A stretch of 64,000 bases of DNA from Halorientalis sp. IM1011 (GCF_001989615.1 NZ_CP019067.1:2728001-2792000), one strand, 5' to 3'. Shown: positions 17,643-27,213, counted from the stretch's first letter. Made by a program: numbers and translations. Notes: generated by a model not told the origin, from the letters alone.

Positions 17643-18941
17643 TCAGACGGTGGCGTCGACCGCTTCGGCGTCGACGTCCTCGGGCAGGCGGTCGAGTGCG
17701 CGCTCGAACCGCTCGGGGTCACACGACCGGAACTCTGCGGCGACCCGCCGAGCGGCCTCGTAGTGGTCGCGGGCGCGGTCGTAGGACTCGACGGCCGTCA
17801 CTGCGTCGCCGGTCTCGCGTGCAGTCTCGCCGCGGCCCCGGGCCGTCTCCGCGACGGTCTCGTGGGCCGCGACGAGTTTCTGGGCGGCCCACTCGACCTG
17901 GAAGCGGAGCGCGTCCGGATCGCCGTCGAACACGTCCCCGCGACGGAGGCCGAGGGTGAGCGCCTCGTGACAGGCCTCTAGCGCCGTCTCCCAGCGGTCC
18001 ACGGCGGTCTCGGGGTCGTCGGTCCCGGTCGCGGCGTCGCAGGCCTCGGTGGCCTCCCTGAGCGGAGCGGAGCCGATCTCGTCGATTGCCTTCTCGACAC
18101 CGGCCACTTCCGCGGCCATGTCGTCGGTCGCGTGATACTCGACGTCCTCGGAGAGCTCCGTGGCGCGTTCGTACGCCGAGAGTGAGCGCTGGTAAATCTC
18201 GTAGGCCTCGGCGTAGTCGCCCGCGGACCGGGCGGCTTCGGCCCCGCCGGCGAGGTGTCGCGCCCGGGTCCAGTGAGTGCGGATCCGTGCCAGCGACAGC
18301 CGCGTCTCCAGTTGGGCGATCCGCCGGTGCATCGCGTGGTCGCCGTCACGGAAGTCCGCGGCCACCCGCTCGGCCTCCCCGAGCAACTCCTCGGTCCGGT
18401 TGATGGCGGTCCGTGCCGTCGCCGGTTCGCCGTCGTCGAGGTTGTCCTCGACCGTCGAGAGGTGTTCCCGCGCCTTCTCGAGTCTGCGGTCGACGGTCAC
18501 CCAGTAGGAGATCGCCTGTTCGACGTACTCCGCGACGTGGTCGAGGTCCTCGCGCCCGCCGACCCAGAAGGTGTACCGGTCGCTGGTCCGCGCGGTCAGC
18601 GTCAGGCGACTCTTGAACACGCCGCTTTTGGTCTCGACGGCCCGGATCTCGGTGTACGGCAGTGAGACGCTCCGGTTTCGCCCGCTTCCGTCGTCGTTGC
18701 CGCCCACGAGCAACAGGACTCGCTCGTCGGTCACCGCCGCCACGGCGTTGTACCCCGAGCCCGGTTTGACGACTCGCTCCCCGTCGCCGTCCTCGTGTTC
18801 GATCCCCTTCTTCTCGTTCGTCAGGACGTACCGGGGTTCTTCGGTGCCCTCGAAGTAGTCGTCTAGCGTCTCTCCGTCGAGGTAGCCGTTCCCACTGCCG
18901 TCGCTCGTTACCGCGTGCCCCGCATTAGTGCTGCCCCCCAT
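17643..18941 (-). CDS. PH-like plus helical-repeat protein, paralogue A
   Basis: The protein has 432 residues. Residues 35-145 form a beta-rich module like bacterial PH domains: YVLTNEKKGI, then AAVTDERVLLLVGG, LPYTEIRAVETKSGVFKSRL and RYTFWVGG. The rest is all helix with TPR-like pairs (GDYAEAYEIYQRSLSAYERA and DAVTAVESYDRARDHYEAA). It is a clear paralogue of the protein at 21263-22717, sharing PYTEI and the lead-in to the helical part. It lies 44 bases after the DNA methyltransferase on the same strand. No enzymatic motif is visible, so a scaffold or sensor role is likely. It contains no membrane helix. Confidence 0.85.
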   Translation of the reverse strand: MGGSTNAGHAVTSDGSGNGYLDGETLDDYFEGTEEPRYVLTNEKKGIEHEDGDGERVVKPGSGYNAVAAVTDERVLLLVGGNDDGSGRNRSVSLPYTEIRAVETKSGVFKSRLTLTARTSDRYTFWVGGREDLDHVAEYVEQAISYWVTVDRRLEKAREHLSTVEDNLDDGEPATARTAINRTEELLGEAERVAADFRDGDHAMHRRIAQLETRLSLARIRTHWTRARHLAGGAEAARSAGDYAEAYEIYQRSLSAYERATELSEDVEYHATDDMAAEVAGVEKAIDEIGSAPLREATEACDAATGTDDPETAVDRWETALEACHEALTLGLRRGDVFDGDPDALRFQVEWAAQKLVAAHETVAETARGRGETARETGDAVTAVESYDRARDHYEAARRVAAEFRSCDPERFERALDRLPEDVDAEAVDATV

Positions 18942-18985
18942 TGTGATCCCGTAACTGTTGGTGATTGTCGCTCATCCCTAATCAA

Positions 18986-21163
18986 TCACTCGCCCGGTAC
19001 CTCCGTCGAACCGACATCCCCGGCCTCGGCCAGCCACTCCTCGACGAGACGGTCGATTTCGGTCTCGATGGCCGCCAGTTCGGCGTCTTCTGCCACCTCC
19101 CCGTCGGCCGTCGCGACCCGCTCGTGTGCCTCGATAGAGAGGTCTGCCAGCCGGTCGCTGTGCGGGCAGTCGGCCGGCGCGGGGAGAGCGAGTTCGGAGA
19201 CGACCGACTTCGAGAGGCTGGCTTTCCCGTTCGAGGACAGGTCCCGCAGCGTCCGCTGGTAGGGTGCGGCGTTGAGCAGGGCACAGAGGAAGTGGGCCGC
19301 CCGGCGGTCCTCGGTCGCGACGAACATGTAGTGATCGCCGGGAATCACCTGCTTCTCGCCCAGATCCGGATCCTCGCGGGTCGAAACCACCGTGAAATCC
19401 GGTTTGAACCCCAGCCGACACCACGCCACCTTGTAGTCGGCCCAGGTGTACTCTCCGAGGCCGAACACCGAGTAGAAGGGTCCCCGGTCCAGCCACGACG
19501 AGGACCGATCGAGCAACGCCTCGCGGTGCTCGGTGAGGTAGTCGTAGGTCTCCGGGTACTCATCGCGAAGCCACGCCTCGTTGTCCTCGCCGGCCTGCTC
19601 CTGTGGGATCAACCGGAGGTCGTGGCCCGTCAACCCCCACTTCCGGACGTGTCGCGACTTGAGATACGGGTAGACGAGTCCGGGCTCCAGTCGGTCCAGA
19701 TCCCCCCGCTCCAGCCCGAACACGGCGTTGGCGTCGTCTTTCAGCCCGTGTCTTATCTCGTGTGTGCATCCCCCCAGCGCGGCCCGCTCGGCATCCGCCC
19801 GGAGCCACGGTGTCGTCGTATCGTCGGGATCCAGGGGGACGAGTTCGGTGTCCGTCGTCGCGGTACTGGCCCGGAGCGCCGTGCCGGAATCGAACTCCGC
19901 CTGTCCGTCGCCGGGCGTCCGGACCGTCGCGGACACGGGGAAGGTCGGCTCGGTGTCGGCCGCAACGCCGTAGATCGCGGCGTTCGCGCCGACCTCGGGG
20001 AACGGATCGAGTGCGGAGAGATCTTCGACTGTCTGGAGCGACAGCGGCCGGTCACCGACCTGCAACTGCCGGAGGACCGCCCCCGCCGGCCCCCGCATCA
20101 GGTCGCGTTTGAGGACGAACGCCGCCGTCCCGCCCTCCCGGAGGTAGCGGTGGATGCAGGTCCAGGCGAACGGGACCGACACATCGTCGTTGCTGTGTCC
20201 CAGTCGGGCGGAGACGCCCTCGTGAGGCTGGAGCCCGAGCGGTTCGACGTATCGCTCGCGCCACCGATCCTTGAGTCGCTCGGAGAGGCGTTCCCAGGGA
20301 ATCCACGGTGGGTTGCCTACGAGGGTATCGTACTGCAGATCGAGCGAGTCGCCGCGAAACTCGATCTCGTCGTCTCGGGTGAGCCCGAGCGCGTCGGTCA
20401 GGAAGACAGGGACGGCGATCGTCTCGCGGTCGCTGGCCGCAAGTTCGTCGAACAGCGCGGTGCAGTACGCGAGCGTGGCCGACTTGACGGCGACCGGGTT
20501 CACGTCGATGCCGACGACCGATTCGGTGGCGGCGTCGAGAAACTCCTCGGGCGAGCCCGTCCAGGCGTCGCGTTTCCGATCCAGCGCGGCGGTGAGGAAC
20601 ACGCCCGACCCACAACCGGGGTCGAGGACGCGCCGGTCGGCCACCGACGCCGGGAGCGCGTCGAGCGCCAGATCAGCCACGCCCCGAGGCGTGTAGTACT
20701 CCCCCAGCACGAGTCGGACCTCCCGGGAGACCACCTCGGCGTAGAGGCCCCTGAGCCGATCCGGCGTCAGCCGTCGCAGGGTTTCGTCATCGACGGCGGC
20801 GATCACCCGCTCCCGTCCCCGCTCCGGCGCGAGCACGCAATCGTGGAGGTCGCCGAACGCCACGTCGGACGCGCCCGTGTTCACGCCCGGCTGGCGGTTC
20901 GTGACTCTCACACCCACTTTGCCCTCGAAGGCATCGAGCAGGCAGTCGAGCAGGAAGTCGACGTAGCAGGTCTCGACGAACGCCCGGTCGACCGGATCGG
21001 GAGCGTCGAGGGCGGTGAACACGTCCCCGTGGCTGGTTCGGACGAACCTCGCCCAGCGGTCACGGGCGTCGGCCAGCGGACCGTCCTCGTCGAGTCGCTC
21101 CCGGGCGGCGGTGCAGTAGGCGTCGCGGCAGGCGTCGGCGTCGAAATCCCGGAATACGACCAT
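18986..21163 (-). CDS. Eco57I/PglX-type DNA adenine methyltransferase-like protein
   Basis: The protein has 725 residues. A helical N-terminal region (1-150) leads to LGEYYTPRGVADL. The SAM-binding motif I is RVLDPGCGSGVFL (about 178-190), and the catalytic motif IV is NPPW (284-287), typical of N6-adenine or N4-cytosine methylation. The C-terminal half carries a TaqI/Eco57I-type target-recognition region (YPYLKSRHVRKWG, then SSWLDRGPFYSVFGLGEYTW). I see no PD-(D/E)xK or HNH nuclease motif, so it is either a solitary methyltransferase or one arm of a defence system. The two PH-like paralogues on the same strand flank it closely. Confidence 0.85.
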   Translation of the reverse strand: MVVFRDFDADACRDAYCTAARERLDEDGPLADARDRWARFVRTSHGDVFTALDAPDPVDRAFVETCYVDFLLDCLLDAFEGKVGVRVTNRQPGVNTGASDVAFGDLHDCVLAPERGRERVIAAVDDETLRRLTPDRLRGLYAEVVSREVRLVLGEYYTPRGVADLALDALPASVADRRVLDPGCGSGVFLTAALDRKRDAWTGSPEEFLDAATESVVGIDVNPVAVKSATLAYCTALFDELAASDRETIAVPVFLTDALGLTRDDEIEFRGDSLDLQYDTLVGNPPWIPWERLSERLKDRWRERYVEPLGLQPHEGVSARLGHSNDDVSVPFAWTCIHRYLREGGTAAFVLKRDLMRGPAGAVLRQLQVGDRPLSLQTVEDLSALDPFPEVGANAAIYGVAADTEPTFPVSATVRTPGDGQAEFDSGTALRASTATTDTELVPLDPDDTTTPWLRADAERAALGGCTHEIRHGLKDDANAVFGLERGDLDRLEPGLVYPYLKSRHVRKWGLTGHDLRLIPQEQAGEDNEAWLRDEYPETYDYLTEHREALLDRSSSWLDRGPFYSVFGLGEYTWADYKVAWCRLGFKPDFTVVSTREDPDLGEKQVIPGDHYMFVATEDRRAAHFLCALLNAAPYQRTLRDLSSNGKASLSKSVVSELALPAPADCPHSDRLADLSIEAHERVATADGEVAEDAELAAIETEIDRLVEEWLAEAGDVGSTEVPGE

Positions 21164-21262
21164 TCCCTCGCGGCTTCGAGCGGACCTGTGAAATACCTCC
21201 CGCCCTCTATCGCTGCCGGGTCCGGCCGGTCTCGGTCGCTGGCGTGCCGAAACCGTGAGGTA

Positions 21263-22717
21263 TCAGTCGTTCGAGAGTCGCCGGGTCCGCGGGTCGCCGT
21301 CGGCCATGTCGCCGACGAACTCGAAGTCGTCGTCGGACGGTTCGAGCCCGTCGAGCAGGTCGGTAAGGGTCTCGATGGAGGCCTCGAGATCGGCGACCAG
21401 CCCCGGTTGCAGTTCTTTCGCGACGCCGAGTGCTTGCCCGATCTCGTCGAGCGCGTTCTCGTAGGCGACGGCCGCCGCCACCGACCGGTCGGCCGCATGG
21501 AGGCGGTCGCCGGCCGTCCGGTGGTACGCGGCCAGCCGCTGACGCGTGTGGACGATCTCGCCGACGACCCGCTCGATCGTCTCGCGCAACTCGTCGCTGT
21601 CGCCGGCGAAGCGCCGGTCGTCGCTACCCCAGTCGAGGACGAGCGCGGTCTGGTATCGCTCCAGTGCGACCTCGAACTGATCGGCGGTCGTGGCGAGCGT
21701 GTCCGCGTCCCGGGCGCGTTCGTAGGCCGTCTCGGCGCGCTGGAGCGGCGACTTCGAGAGGTGGTCCAGACTCTGGGTCACCGTGTCGACGTTCTCCCGG
21801 ATGTCGCTTTCGTCCGGGAAGTCGTCGTCCCGTGCGATGTCCAGCGCGCGTTCGTACTCCGTCCGCGCCTGCAGGAAGGCGTCGTAGGCCTCGTTGTACT
21901 GCTCCCGTCGCCACTCGTCGTGGGCCGCTTTCGCGTGGTCCTCAGCCCGCGAGACGTGGATGTTCATGACGCTGGCGTCGAGTCGTCGCTCGACTTCGTG
22001 GACGCGTTCCCAGACTGCGTCGTCCCGGTTGGTCGAAAGCTCCGGCGCTTTCCGCTGGGCCTCCTCCACGTGATCTCTGGCCGTGCTGGCGGCGTCACGA
22101 GCCGCGTCGTGGTCGCCGTCCGAGAGCCGTTCCTCGACGTCGGCGAGGTGTCTGCGGGCGTGTCCGAGCTGGCTCTCGACGCGCGACCAGACGACGGCGG
22201 CCCGTTCCAGATACTCCACCGCTGGATCGATGTCGACGGAACTCCGGACCGAGAACCGCCACTTGACGCCTTCCGTCGTCCAGATATCGACGCCCTTCGT
22301 CAACATCCCGCTTCGGGTCTTCACGTCCTCGATTTCCGTGTACGGGACTGCGAAGGACTCGTCGCCCGTCCCGTCGCTGTCACCGACGACGAAGAAGACA
22401 CGGGTGTCGGTGATCGCCGCGATGGCCCGGTGGCCGTCGCCCGGCGTGTACACCGTCGTGTCTTCCTCGCTCTCCCGTCTGACGCCCTTTTTCTTGTTCG
22501 ATAATAGAAACGCGACGCGTTCGGCGGCTCCCAGGTGTTCGATGAGCGGTTTGTCGGCGAGGTAGCCACTCGCGAATACACCCCCGCTACCCGTCTCCGT
22601 GAGCAACTCCTCGTCTACAATCGCGTTCTCGTCCTGGGAAGCCAACATGAGTTCGCAGGGATACAATGATGCTGGTTGATAATGAGTCATGCGCTCGATC
22701 AAACGAGCGTCAGACAT
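21263..22717 (-). CDS. PH-like plus helical-repeat protein, paralogue B
   Basis: The protein has up to 484 residues. The PH-like module runs from about 58 to 175: FLLSNKKKGV, IAAITDTRVFFVVGD, VPYTEIEDVKTRSGML and VKWRFSV. It is followed by helical repeats (EQYNEAYDAFLQARTEYERA and later pairs). It matches paralogue A across both parts. Possible starts are the ATGs at 22717, 22690 and 22648. The TATA-rich stretch just upstream (22720-22740) sits too close for 22717 to be leaderless, so 22690 or 22648 is likelier. It is probably first in an operon with the methyltransferase and paralogue A. Confidence 0.82.
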   Translation of the reverse strand: MSDARLIERMTHYQPASLYPCELMLASQDENAIVDEELLTETGSGGVFASGYLADKPLIEHLGAAERVAFLLSNKKKGVRRESEEDTTVYTPGDGHRAIAAITDTRVFFVVGDSDGTGDESFAVPYTEIEDVKTRSGMLTKGVDIWTTEGVKWRFSVRSSVDIDPAVEYLERAAVVWSRVESQLGHARRHLADVEERLSDGDHDAARDAASTARDHVEEAQRKAPELSTNRDDAVWERVHEVERRLDASVMNIHVSRAEDHAKAAHDEWRREQYNEAYDAFLQARTEYERALDIARDDDFPDESDIRENVDTVTQSLDHLSKSPLQRAETAYERARDADTLATTADQFEVALERYQTALVLDWGSDDRRFAGDSDELRETIERVVGEIVHTRQRLAAYHRTAGDRLHAADRSVAAAVAYENALDEIGQALGVAKELQPGLVADLEASIETLTDLLDGLEPSDDDFEFVGDMADGDPRTRRLSND

Positions 22718-23005
22718 TATATTTATTATATATTTGCAGAAATAAATGGCTGCCTACGCCGAATACGTCTCGTGTGCGCCACAGCGCAGACGCGTGTCTG
22801 ACTGGGGTTTAGGTGGTCTGACCGCCTCTCTGTGGGGTATGCCACGGTTGGCGCTGGATCTGCCCGACGACCTCAGGCGAGCCGAGAACAGTCGCGAGAA
22901 CGGTGAGAGACGGACCGGCGGGACCGCAGCCCGGACCCGAACGGCGACCGTGACGGGTAGCGACGATCCGAGAGTCGCCCGGTGGCACCGGTGCTGGGCC
23001 GGCGA
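22718..23005. promoter_or_regulatory. AT-rich promoter region with a possible tiny gene
   Basis: Bases 22718-22745 are almost entirely A and T, including overlapping TATATTTATTATATAT, a sharp contrast to the rest of the window and the probable promoter for paralogue B. On the plus strand an 87-88 residue frame (22746-23012), or a shorter version from 22839 (MPRLALDLPDDLRRAE), is open but runs into the actin-like gene; I regard it as unproven. The remainder holds nothing I recognise. Confidence 0.4.
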
Positions 23006-24064
23006 TCAGTAACTGTCGCTCTCGATCAGGTGGGCGGCGATGCGCTGTGCACCGACGGTCGCAGAGAGGTCGGGTCGCTCGGGCGCGGTGGCGGTGACCT
23101 CCCGGTTCAGTTCCTCGCTCAGTCGCTCCTCGAACTCGTCGACGATGCCCGGGACACAGGCCATCCCACCCGTGAGGGCGATGGGCTGGTCGAGCGCGAG
23201 CTGGTACACTTTCATGTAATCGTTGGCGAGGTCGGGCAGGAAGCTGTTGGCGATCTCGTCGACGACTTCGTCTAAGTAGTCGTTGCAGGCGTCCATCACG
23301 CTTCGTTCGATGGTGAACTCGTGTGCGCCACCGCCGGGTTGCTGGATCACGTCGGTGAAGGGCTCGAAGTCGACGAAGTCGGCGTGTTCCTCCTTGTACT
23401 CGCGGGCGGTCGTCTTGTCGATGTTGACCCGTCCCTGGGTCTCCTCCTCGACGTTGTTCGCGATCATCCGATCGACTTCGTTGCCCGTCACCGCGCCCGT
23501 CGCGAACGGCGTGAGTTGCTCGCCGCGACGGTAGGCCGAGGCCTCCAGATTGGTCGAGCCCATGTTGACCGCGGTGAAGATCTCGCTGATCGCTTCGAGG
23601 TCGTCGCCGATTGCGGGGATCGAGCCACAGAGTGACTCCGGATAGCTCTGGACGCCGGCCTGGCCGATGGCGCTCTCCTCGATCACGGATTCGAGGTTGG
23701 CGAGGCCCGCCTCGTTGTCGATGGTCGGGATGGCGTAGACGACGACGCTGTCCTCGGGAACGTCGTGTTCCTCGATCAGGGCGTCGAAGAACTTCTTGGT
23801 CAGTTCGGCCCGGTCGTCGTCCTCGGGCAGCCCCGATCGGAGCATGAACTCCGCGCGGTCGGGGTACTCCATCGCCGCCTCGTCGCCGTACAGCACCCGT
23901 TCCTCGCCGGTGAGCTGGTCCTCGTAGGTGGCCAGACAGGTCAGCGTCCGGATCGTCTCCAGTCCGCCCTCGCCGTCCGGGCGGGCGATCACAGTCCGGG
24001 TACTCCCCAGTTTGACCCCGACCGGAACTGGTCCGTCCGACGCCGTGTCTTCGTCATCGCTCAT
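23006..24064 (-). CDS. Actin/Hsp70-superfamily ATPase, possible salactin-type filament protein
   Basis: The 352-residue protein has the actin-fold layout. A phosphate-1-like start is VGVKLGSTRTVIARP, a phosphate-2-like strand is TAVNMGSTNLEASAYRRGE, and the adenosine motif is ALTGGMACVPGI near the end. Usual acidic residues of the two phosphate loops are replaced (K and N), which is unusual. Haloarchaea encode a dynamically unstable actin homologue called salactin; this may be its counterpart, but I cannot verify orthology. A TATA-like TTATATA lies about 26-32 bases upstream. An ArlD/E-domain gene precedes it on the same strand. Confidence 0.75.
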   Translation of the reverse strand: MSDDEDTASDGPVPVGVKLGSTRTVIARPDGEGGLETIRTLTCLATYEDQLTGEERVLYGDEAAMEYPDRAEFMLRSGLPEDDDRAELTKKFFDALIEEHDVPEDSVVVYAIPTIDNEAGLANLESVIEESAIGQAGVQSYPESLCGSIPAIGDDLEAISEIFTAVNMGSTNLEASAYRRGEQLTPFATGAVTGNEVDRMIANNVEEETQGRVNIDKTTAREYKEEHADFVDFEPFTDVIQQPGGGAHEFTIERSVMDACNDYLDEVVDEIANSFLPDLANDYMKVYQLALDQPIALTGGMACVPGIVDEFEERLSEELNREVTATAPERPDLSATVGAQRIAAHLIESDSY

Positions 24065-24150
24065 AATCGGCCGCGGCTACTCACGGCTCTGGTATATAAT
24101 CTCTCCCTGTACTCAAAATCGAAACACGTCGGCCCGAACGGTATCGCTCG

Positions 24151-24675
24151 CTACAGCATCGAGACGAGTCGCGCGATGTAGACCAGACTGAGTTTGTGAT
24201 CGTCGACGCTGCCGCCGCGAGGTTCCTCGTTCGGGCTCTCCAGTCCGAGCAGGTAGTCGTTCAGGGCCCCCTCCACGTCCTCGGTGAGCCAGCCGACCGA
24301 CTCGTAGTACTGGAGCGCTTCGCTGGTCCCCTGGTAGCCGAAGTTCGAGAGCAGGAACTCCAGCCACTCGAAGACGACGTACTCGGCGGCGTAGCTCTCC
24401 GGCAGGGCGTCGAGATACGGCTTCTCCAGATCGTCGACACTCGCTTCCAGGGGCAACAGTTCCCGGTAGAGTCCGTTCTCGAACTGGTCACGTGACGGCG
24501 TCTCCGAATCGAGGCCGTCCCAGCCGCCAGCATCCGGCCGCGCGCTCTCCTCGCCATCGCTCGTCGGGGGTCTCGGCGCGTTGCCGCCGTCACTGCCGGA
24601 GCGGGGTCCGTCACCCCGCTCCCGGGCCATCTTCCGGAGTTCGTCGAGATCGTAATCGCGTGGATTGATCGTCAT
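24151..24675 (-). CDS. Stand-alone archaellum accessory ArlD/E-domain protein
   Basis: The protein has 174 residues. A disordered acidic first half is followed by a complete FlaD/FlaE-type domain: KPYLDALPESYAAEYVVFEW, LEFLLSNFGYQG, EALQYYESVGWL and the end DDHKLSLVYIARL. In archaella this domain is fused in ArlCE and ArlD near the motor platform. Here it is separate from any archaellum genes and lies 86 bases before the actin-like gene on the same strand. It may have been recruited to polar or cytoskeletal organisation. A TATA-like TTTAACA lies about 30 bases upstream of the start. Confidence 0.88.
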   Translation of the reverse strand: MTINPRDYDLDELRKMARERGDGPRSGSDGGNAPRPPTSDGEESARPDAGGWDGLDSETPSRDQFENGLYRELLPLEASVDDLEKPYLDALPESYAAEYVVFEWLEFLLSNFGYQGTSEALQYYESVGWLTEDVEGALNDYLLGLESPNEEPRGGSVDDHKLSLVYIARLVSML

Positions 24676-24933
24676 GTGTTCGTTGTGAAGAGATTTCTCC
24701 CCCAGTATGTTAAACCTTACACCCGACCGAGCGCCCGCTGTGGGTTCGCTCCGCCGGAAATCGCCCGGAATCAGGGACGCGTCTGACGCGGGGCTGACGA
24801 CTGGCTGTCACGCCACGCTCGGTTCTGGGCCCGGGAACGTTTTTCATACGTCCGTGTGACTGGCCGGTATGCACGGCGTTCGGAGCCGGCGACCTGCGCC
24901 CGCCAGTCGCTCACCACGCAGGAGGCGGGTCCC

Positions 24934-25911
24934 ATGATCTCGACGGCCGTCTACGACGCCGACGGCGTGACCGAGTACGACGACCTCGCCGCCGCCGATG
25001 CCGCGACGGGGACGACCTGGGTCCGTGTCAGCGACGCGACCCCGGACGAACTCGACACCGTCGCAGAGACCTTCGGGATCCACACGCTAGTCGTCGAAGA
25101 CGTTCACAACGAGGTCCGGGCGAAGACTCAGTTCTACGACGACTACGCCTTCACCCTCGTCAAGACCGTCGAACTGGCCCGGGGCGATCAGCCCTTCGAC
25201 GAGGAGATCCGCGCCGAACCCGTCGGGATCTGCGTCGGTGCGGACTGGCTCGTCACGCTGTCGGTCGCTCCCGACGATCCCGTCGACCGGGTCTGGGAGG
25301 CGGTGCTCGGGGGCGACAGGCGCATCCTCGACCGCGGTCCAGACTTCGCTGCCTACCGGATCGTCGACGTGATCGTCGACGAGTACTTCACCGTCCTCGA
25401 CGATCTGGAGACCGATATCGAGGCCATCGAGGAGGCGGTCACGGTCTCGACCGACATCGAGACGCTCGAAGAGATCAACGCGCTCCGCCGGGATCTGCTG
25501 GCGTTCCGTAAGGTGGCCTGGCCCTGCCGGGAGGCCGTCGGCGTCCTCGCTCGCGGCGGCCCCGCCCAGATCGCGGAGGAGACCGAGAAGTACTACCGGG
25601 ACGTGTACGACCACCTCGTTCAGGTCGTCGACCTCACCGAGACCTACCGGGACCTGACCAACGGAGCCCGAGACATCTACCTCAACACGCTCTCACAGTC
25701 CACCAACGAGGTGATGAAGGTGCTGACGGTCATCGCGACGATATTCCTCCCGCTGACCTTCGTCGCTGGCGTCTACGGTATGAACTTCGCCGGGAGCCCG
25801 TACAACATGCCCGAGTTGACCTGGCGATACGGCTACCCGGCCAGCCTGATCCTGATGGGTGCCATCGCCGGTGGGATGCTCGTCTATTTCAGGCGGAAGG
25901 GATACCTCTAG
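24934..25911 (+). CDS. corA: CorA-family magnesium/cobalt transporter
   Basis: The 325-residue protein has a large cytoplasmic N-terminal alpha/beta domain and long helices (residues 150-260). Two C-terminal membrane helices follow, separated by the signature GMN in VYGMNFAG. The first of these helices (ATIFLPLTFVAG) carries the typical pattern and the protein ends FRRKGYL on the cytoplasmic side. It is a pentameric channel for Mg2+ or related divalent ions. The ATG at 24934 is used; the frame is open to 24856 but that extension is not family-like. It is convergent with the TctA-like gene and overlaps it by four bases. Confidence 0.95.
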   Translation: MISTAVYDADGVTEYDDLAAADAATGTTWVRVSDATPDELDTVAETFGIHTLVVEDVHNEVRAKTQFYDDYAFTLVKTVELARGDQPFDEEIRAEPVGICVGADWLVTLSVAPDDPVDRVWEAVLGGDRRILDRGPDFAAYRIVDVIVDEYFTVLDDLETDIEAIEEAVTVSTDIETLEEINALRRDLLAFRKVAWPCREAVGVLARGGPAQIAEETEKYYRDVYDHLVQVVDLTETYRDLTNGARDIYLNTLSQSTNEVMKVLTVIATIFLPLTFVAGVYGMNFAGSPYNMPELTWRYGYPASLILMGAIAGGMLVYFRRKGYL

Positions 25912-27158
25912 CCCCCCGCGATCAGCGGCACCAGCAACACGCCCATCAGCGTCGCACGCCGCGCGCCGAAGCGAGGCGGGATCAGACCCACGAGCGTCGC
26001 CGCCACGAAGATCGCGATTCCGATCGGGCCGGCGAGGACGAGCGAGAGGACCGCAAGCAGCGCCAATACGACCACGGAGAGCTTCCCGTAGGCGACCGAG
26101 CCGACCAGCGAGAGATAGCGGTCACCGACCGTCGGGACGAGGACGAACCCGACGGCCGACGCCAGCGCGACGCTCGCGAGCAAGAGCGGGAACGCGAGCG
26201 GCGCGCCGCTTTCCTCAAGCGCGACGAGCACGCCCGTCCGCGGGGACCCGAGCGCGCGCAAGGCCAACAGAGCGAATATCGTATTCGACGTGTTCACGCC
26301 ACTCGTGATCACCACGAACCCGCGCGCGCCGAAGCGGTACGGCACGGCGAGTAGCGCACCCGTGGCCGCGATGGCGCTGGAGACGCCCGGGATGAACCCC
26401 ACGACGGCCCCCGAGAGCGTGCCGGCAGCCGAGAGCCCGCCGACCGCCGGCTTCGAGAGCGCGAGCGTCGCGTCGTCCTGTGGCGGGACGCCACTTCCGC
26501 CGAGGGCCTCGATGAGGACCGGCGCGCCGAACAACCCTGCGAACAGCGGTGCCAGCGTTCCGCCCGCGCTCACCAGCCCGTCTGTCGGGAGATCGAGCGT
26601 TAGGTGACCGAGGACGCCGCTGGCAGCCAGCGCGATTCCGGCACCGACCTTCGCGCGATAGGTTCCCTCGGTCGTCACCAGTCCGACAGCGACGGCCGCC
26701 AGCACGGCCGAGAGGTGTGCCCGAATCGTCGGATAGAGTGCAGTCACGGCTTCTGTGACCGGAATCGCGAGCGGCACGGCCAGCGCGACCGCCAGCCCGC
26801 TTCCCAGTGCCGACAGTCGCAGGGCTTCCCGGCCACGGCCGGCCAGTACGAGTTCGTGGCCGGGGAGTGCCGTCGCGGCCATCGCCGGATCGGGGACGCC
26901 AAGCGACAGTGCGGGAACGATGTCGAGGAACGTGTGAACCGTGCCCGCCGCCAGCATCGCTGCCCCGATCAGCCGTGGCGGGCCGGGCACCGACGTTGCC
27001 CCCGCCGCGAGCAGCAACGCCATGTTGTTCGCGTGCAGGCCCGGGACGAGTCCGCTCACGACCCCGAGTGCGACACCGCCCAGGACGAACGCGAGCGCCG
27101 CGGCCGCCGCCGACGGCGCGACCGCGATCCGGACACCCAACCAGGTCGATACTGCCAT
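25908..27158 (-). CDS. TctA-like membrane permease
   Basis: The protein has 416 residues and about ten membrane helices. The two internal repeats have the family loops GLVPGLHANNMALLL near residue 34 and GFIPGVSSAIAATGALL near residue 260, typical of the tripartite tricarboxylate transporter TctA family. No TctB membrane subunit or TctC binding protein gene is adjacent, which is the usual state in Halobacteria, so the substrate and the coupling are unknown. Confidence 0.85.
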   Translation of the reverse strand: MAVSTWLGVRIAVAPSAAAAALAFVLGGVALGVVSGLVPGLHANNMALLLAAGATSVPGPPRLIGAAMLAAGTVHTFLDIVPALSLGVPDPAMAATALPGHELVLAGRGREALRLSALGSGLAVALAVPLAIPVTEAVTALYPTIRAHLSAVLAAVAVGLVTTEGTYRAKVGAGIALAASGVLGHLTLDLPTDGLVSAGGTLAPLFAGLFGAPVLIEALGGSGVPPQDDATLALSKPAVGGLSAAGTLSGAVVGFIPGVSSAIAATGALLAVPYRFGARGFVVITSGVNTSNTIFALLALRALGSPRTGVLVALEESGAPLAFPLLLASVALASAVGFVLVPTVGDRYLSLVGSVAYGKLSVVVLALLAVLSLVLAGPIGIAIFVAATLVGLIPPRFGARRATLMGVLLVPLIAGG

Positions 27159-27213
27159 CGAGAGTGGCTGGTCCCGGCTTCCGATTTAAGGGCTCGGCCG
27201 GGACGGTGTTGTG

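Noticed and set aside
18965-22504. A plus-strand frame of over 1,100 residues
   Set aside because: It is the mirror of the methyltransferase and PH-like genes. Its composition is rich in Val, Gly, Arg and His with no domain, as GC-rich antisense frames are.
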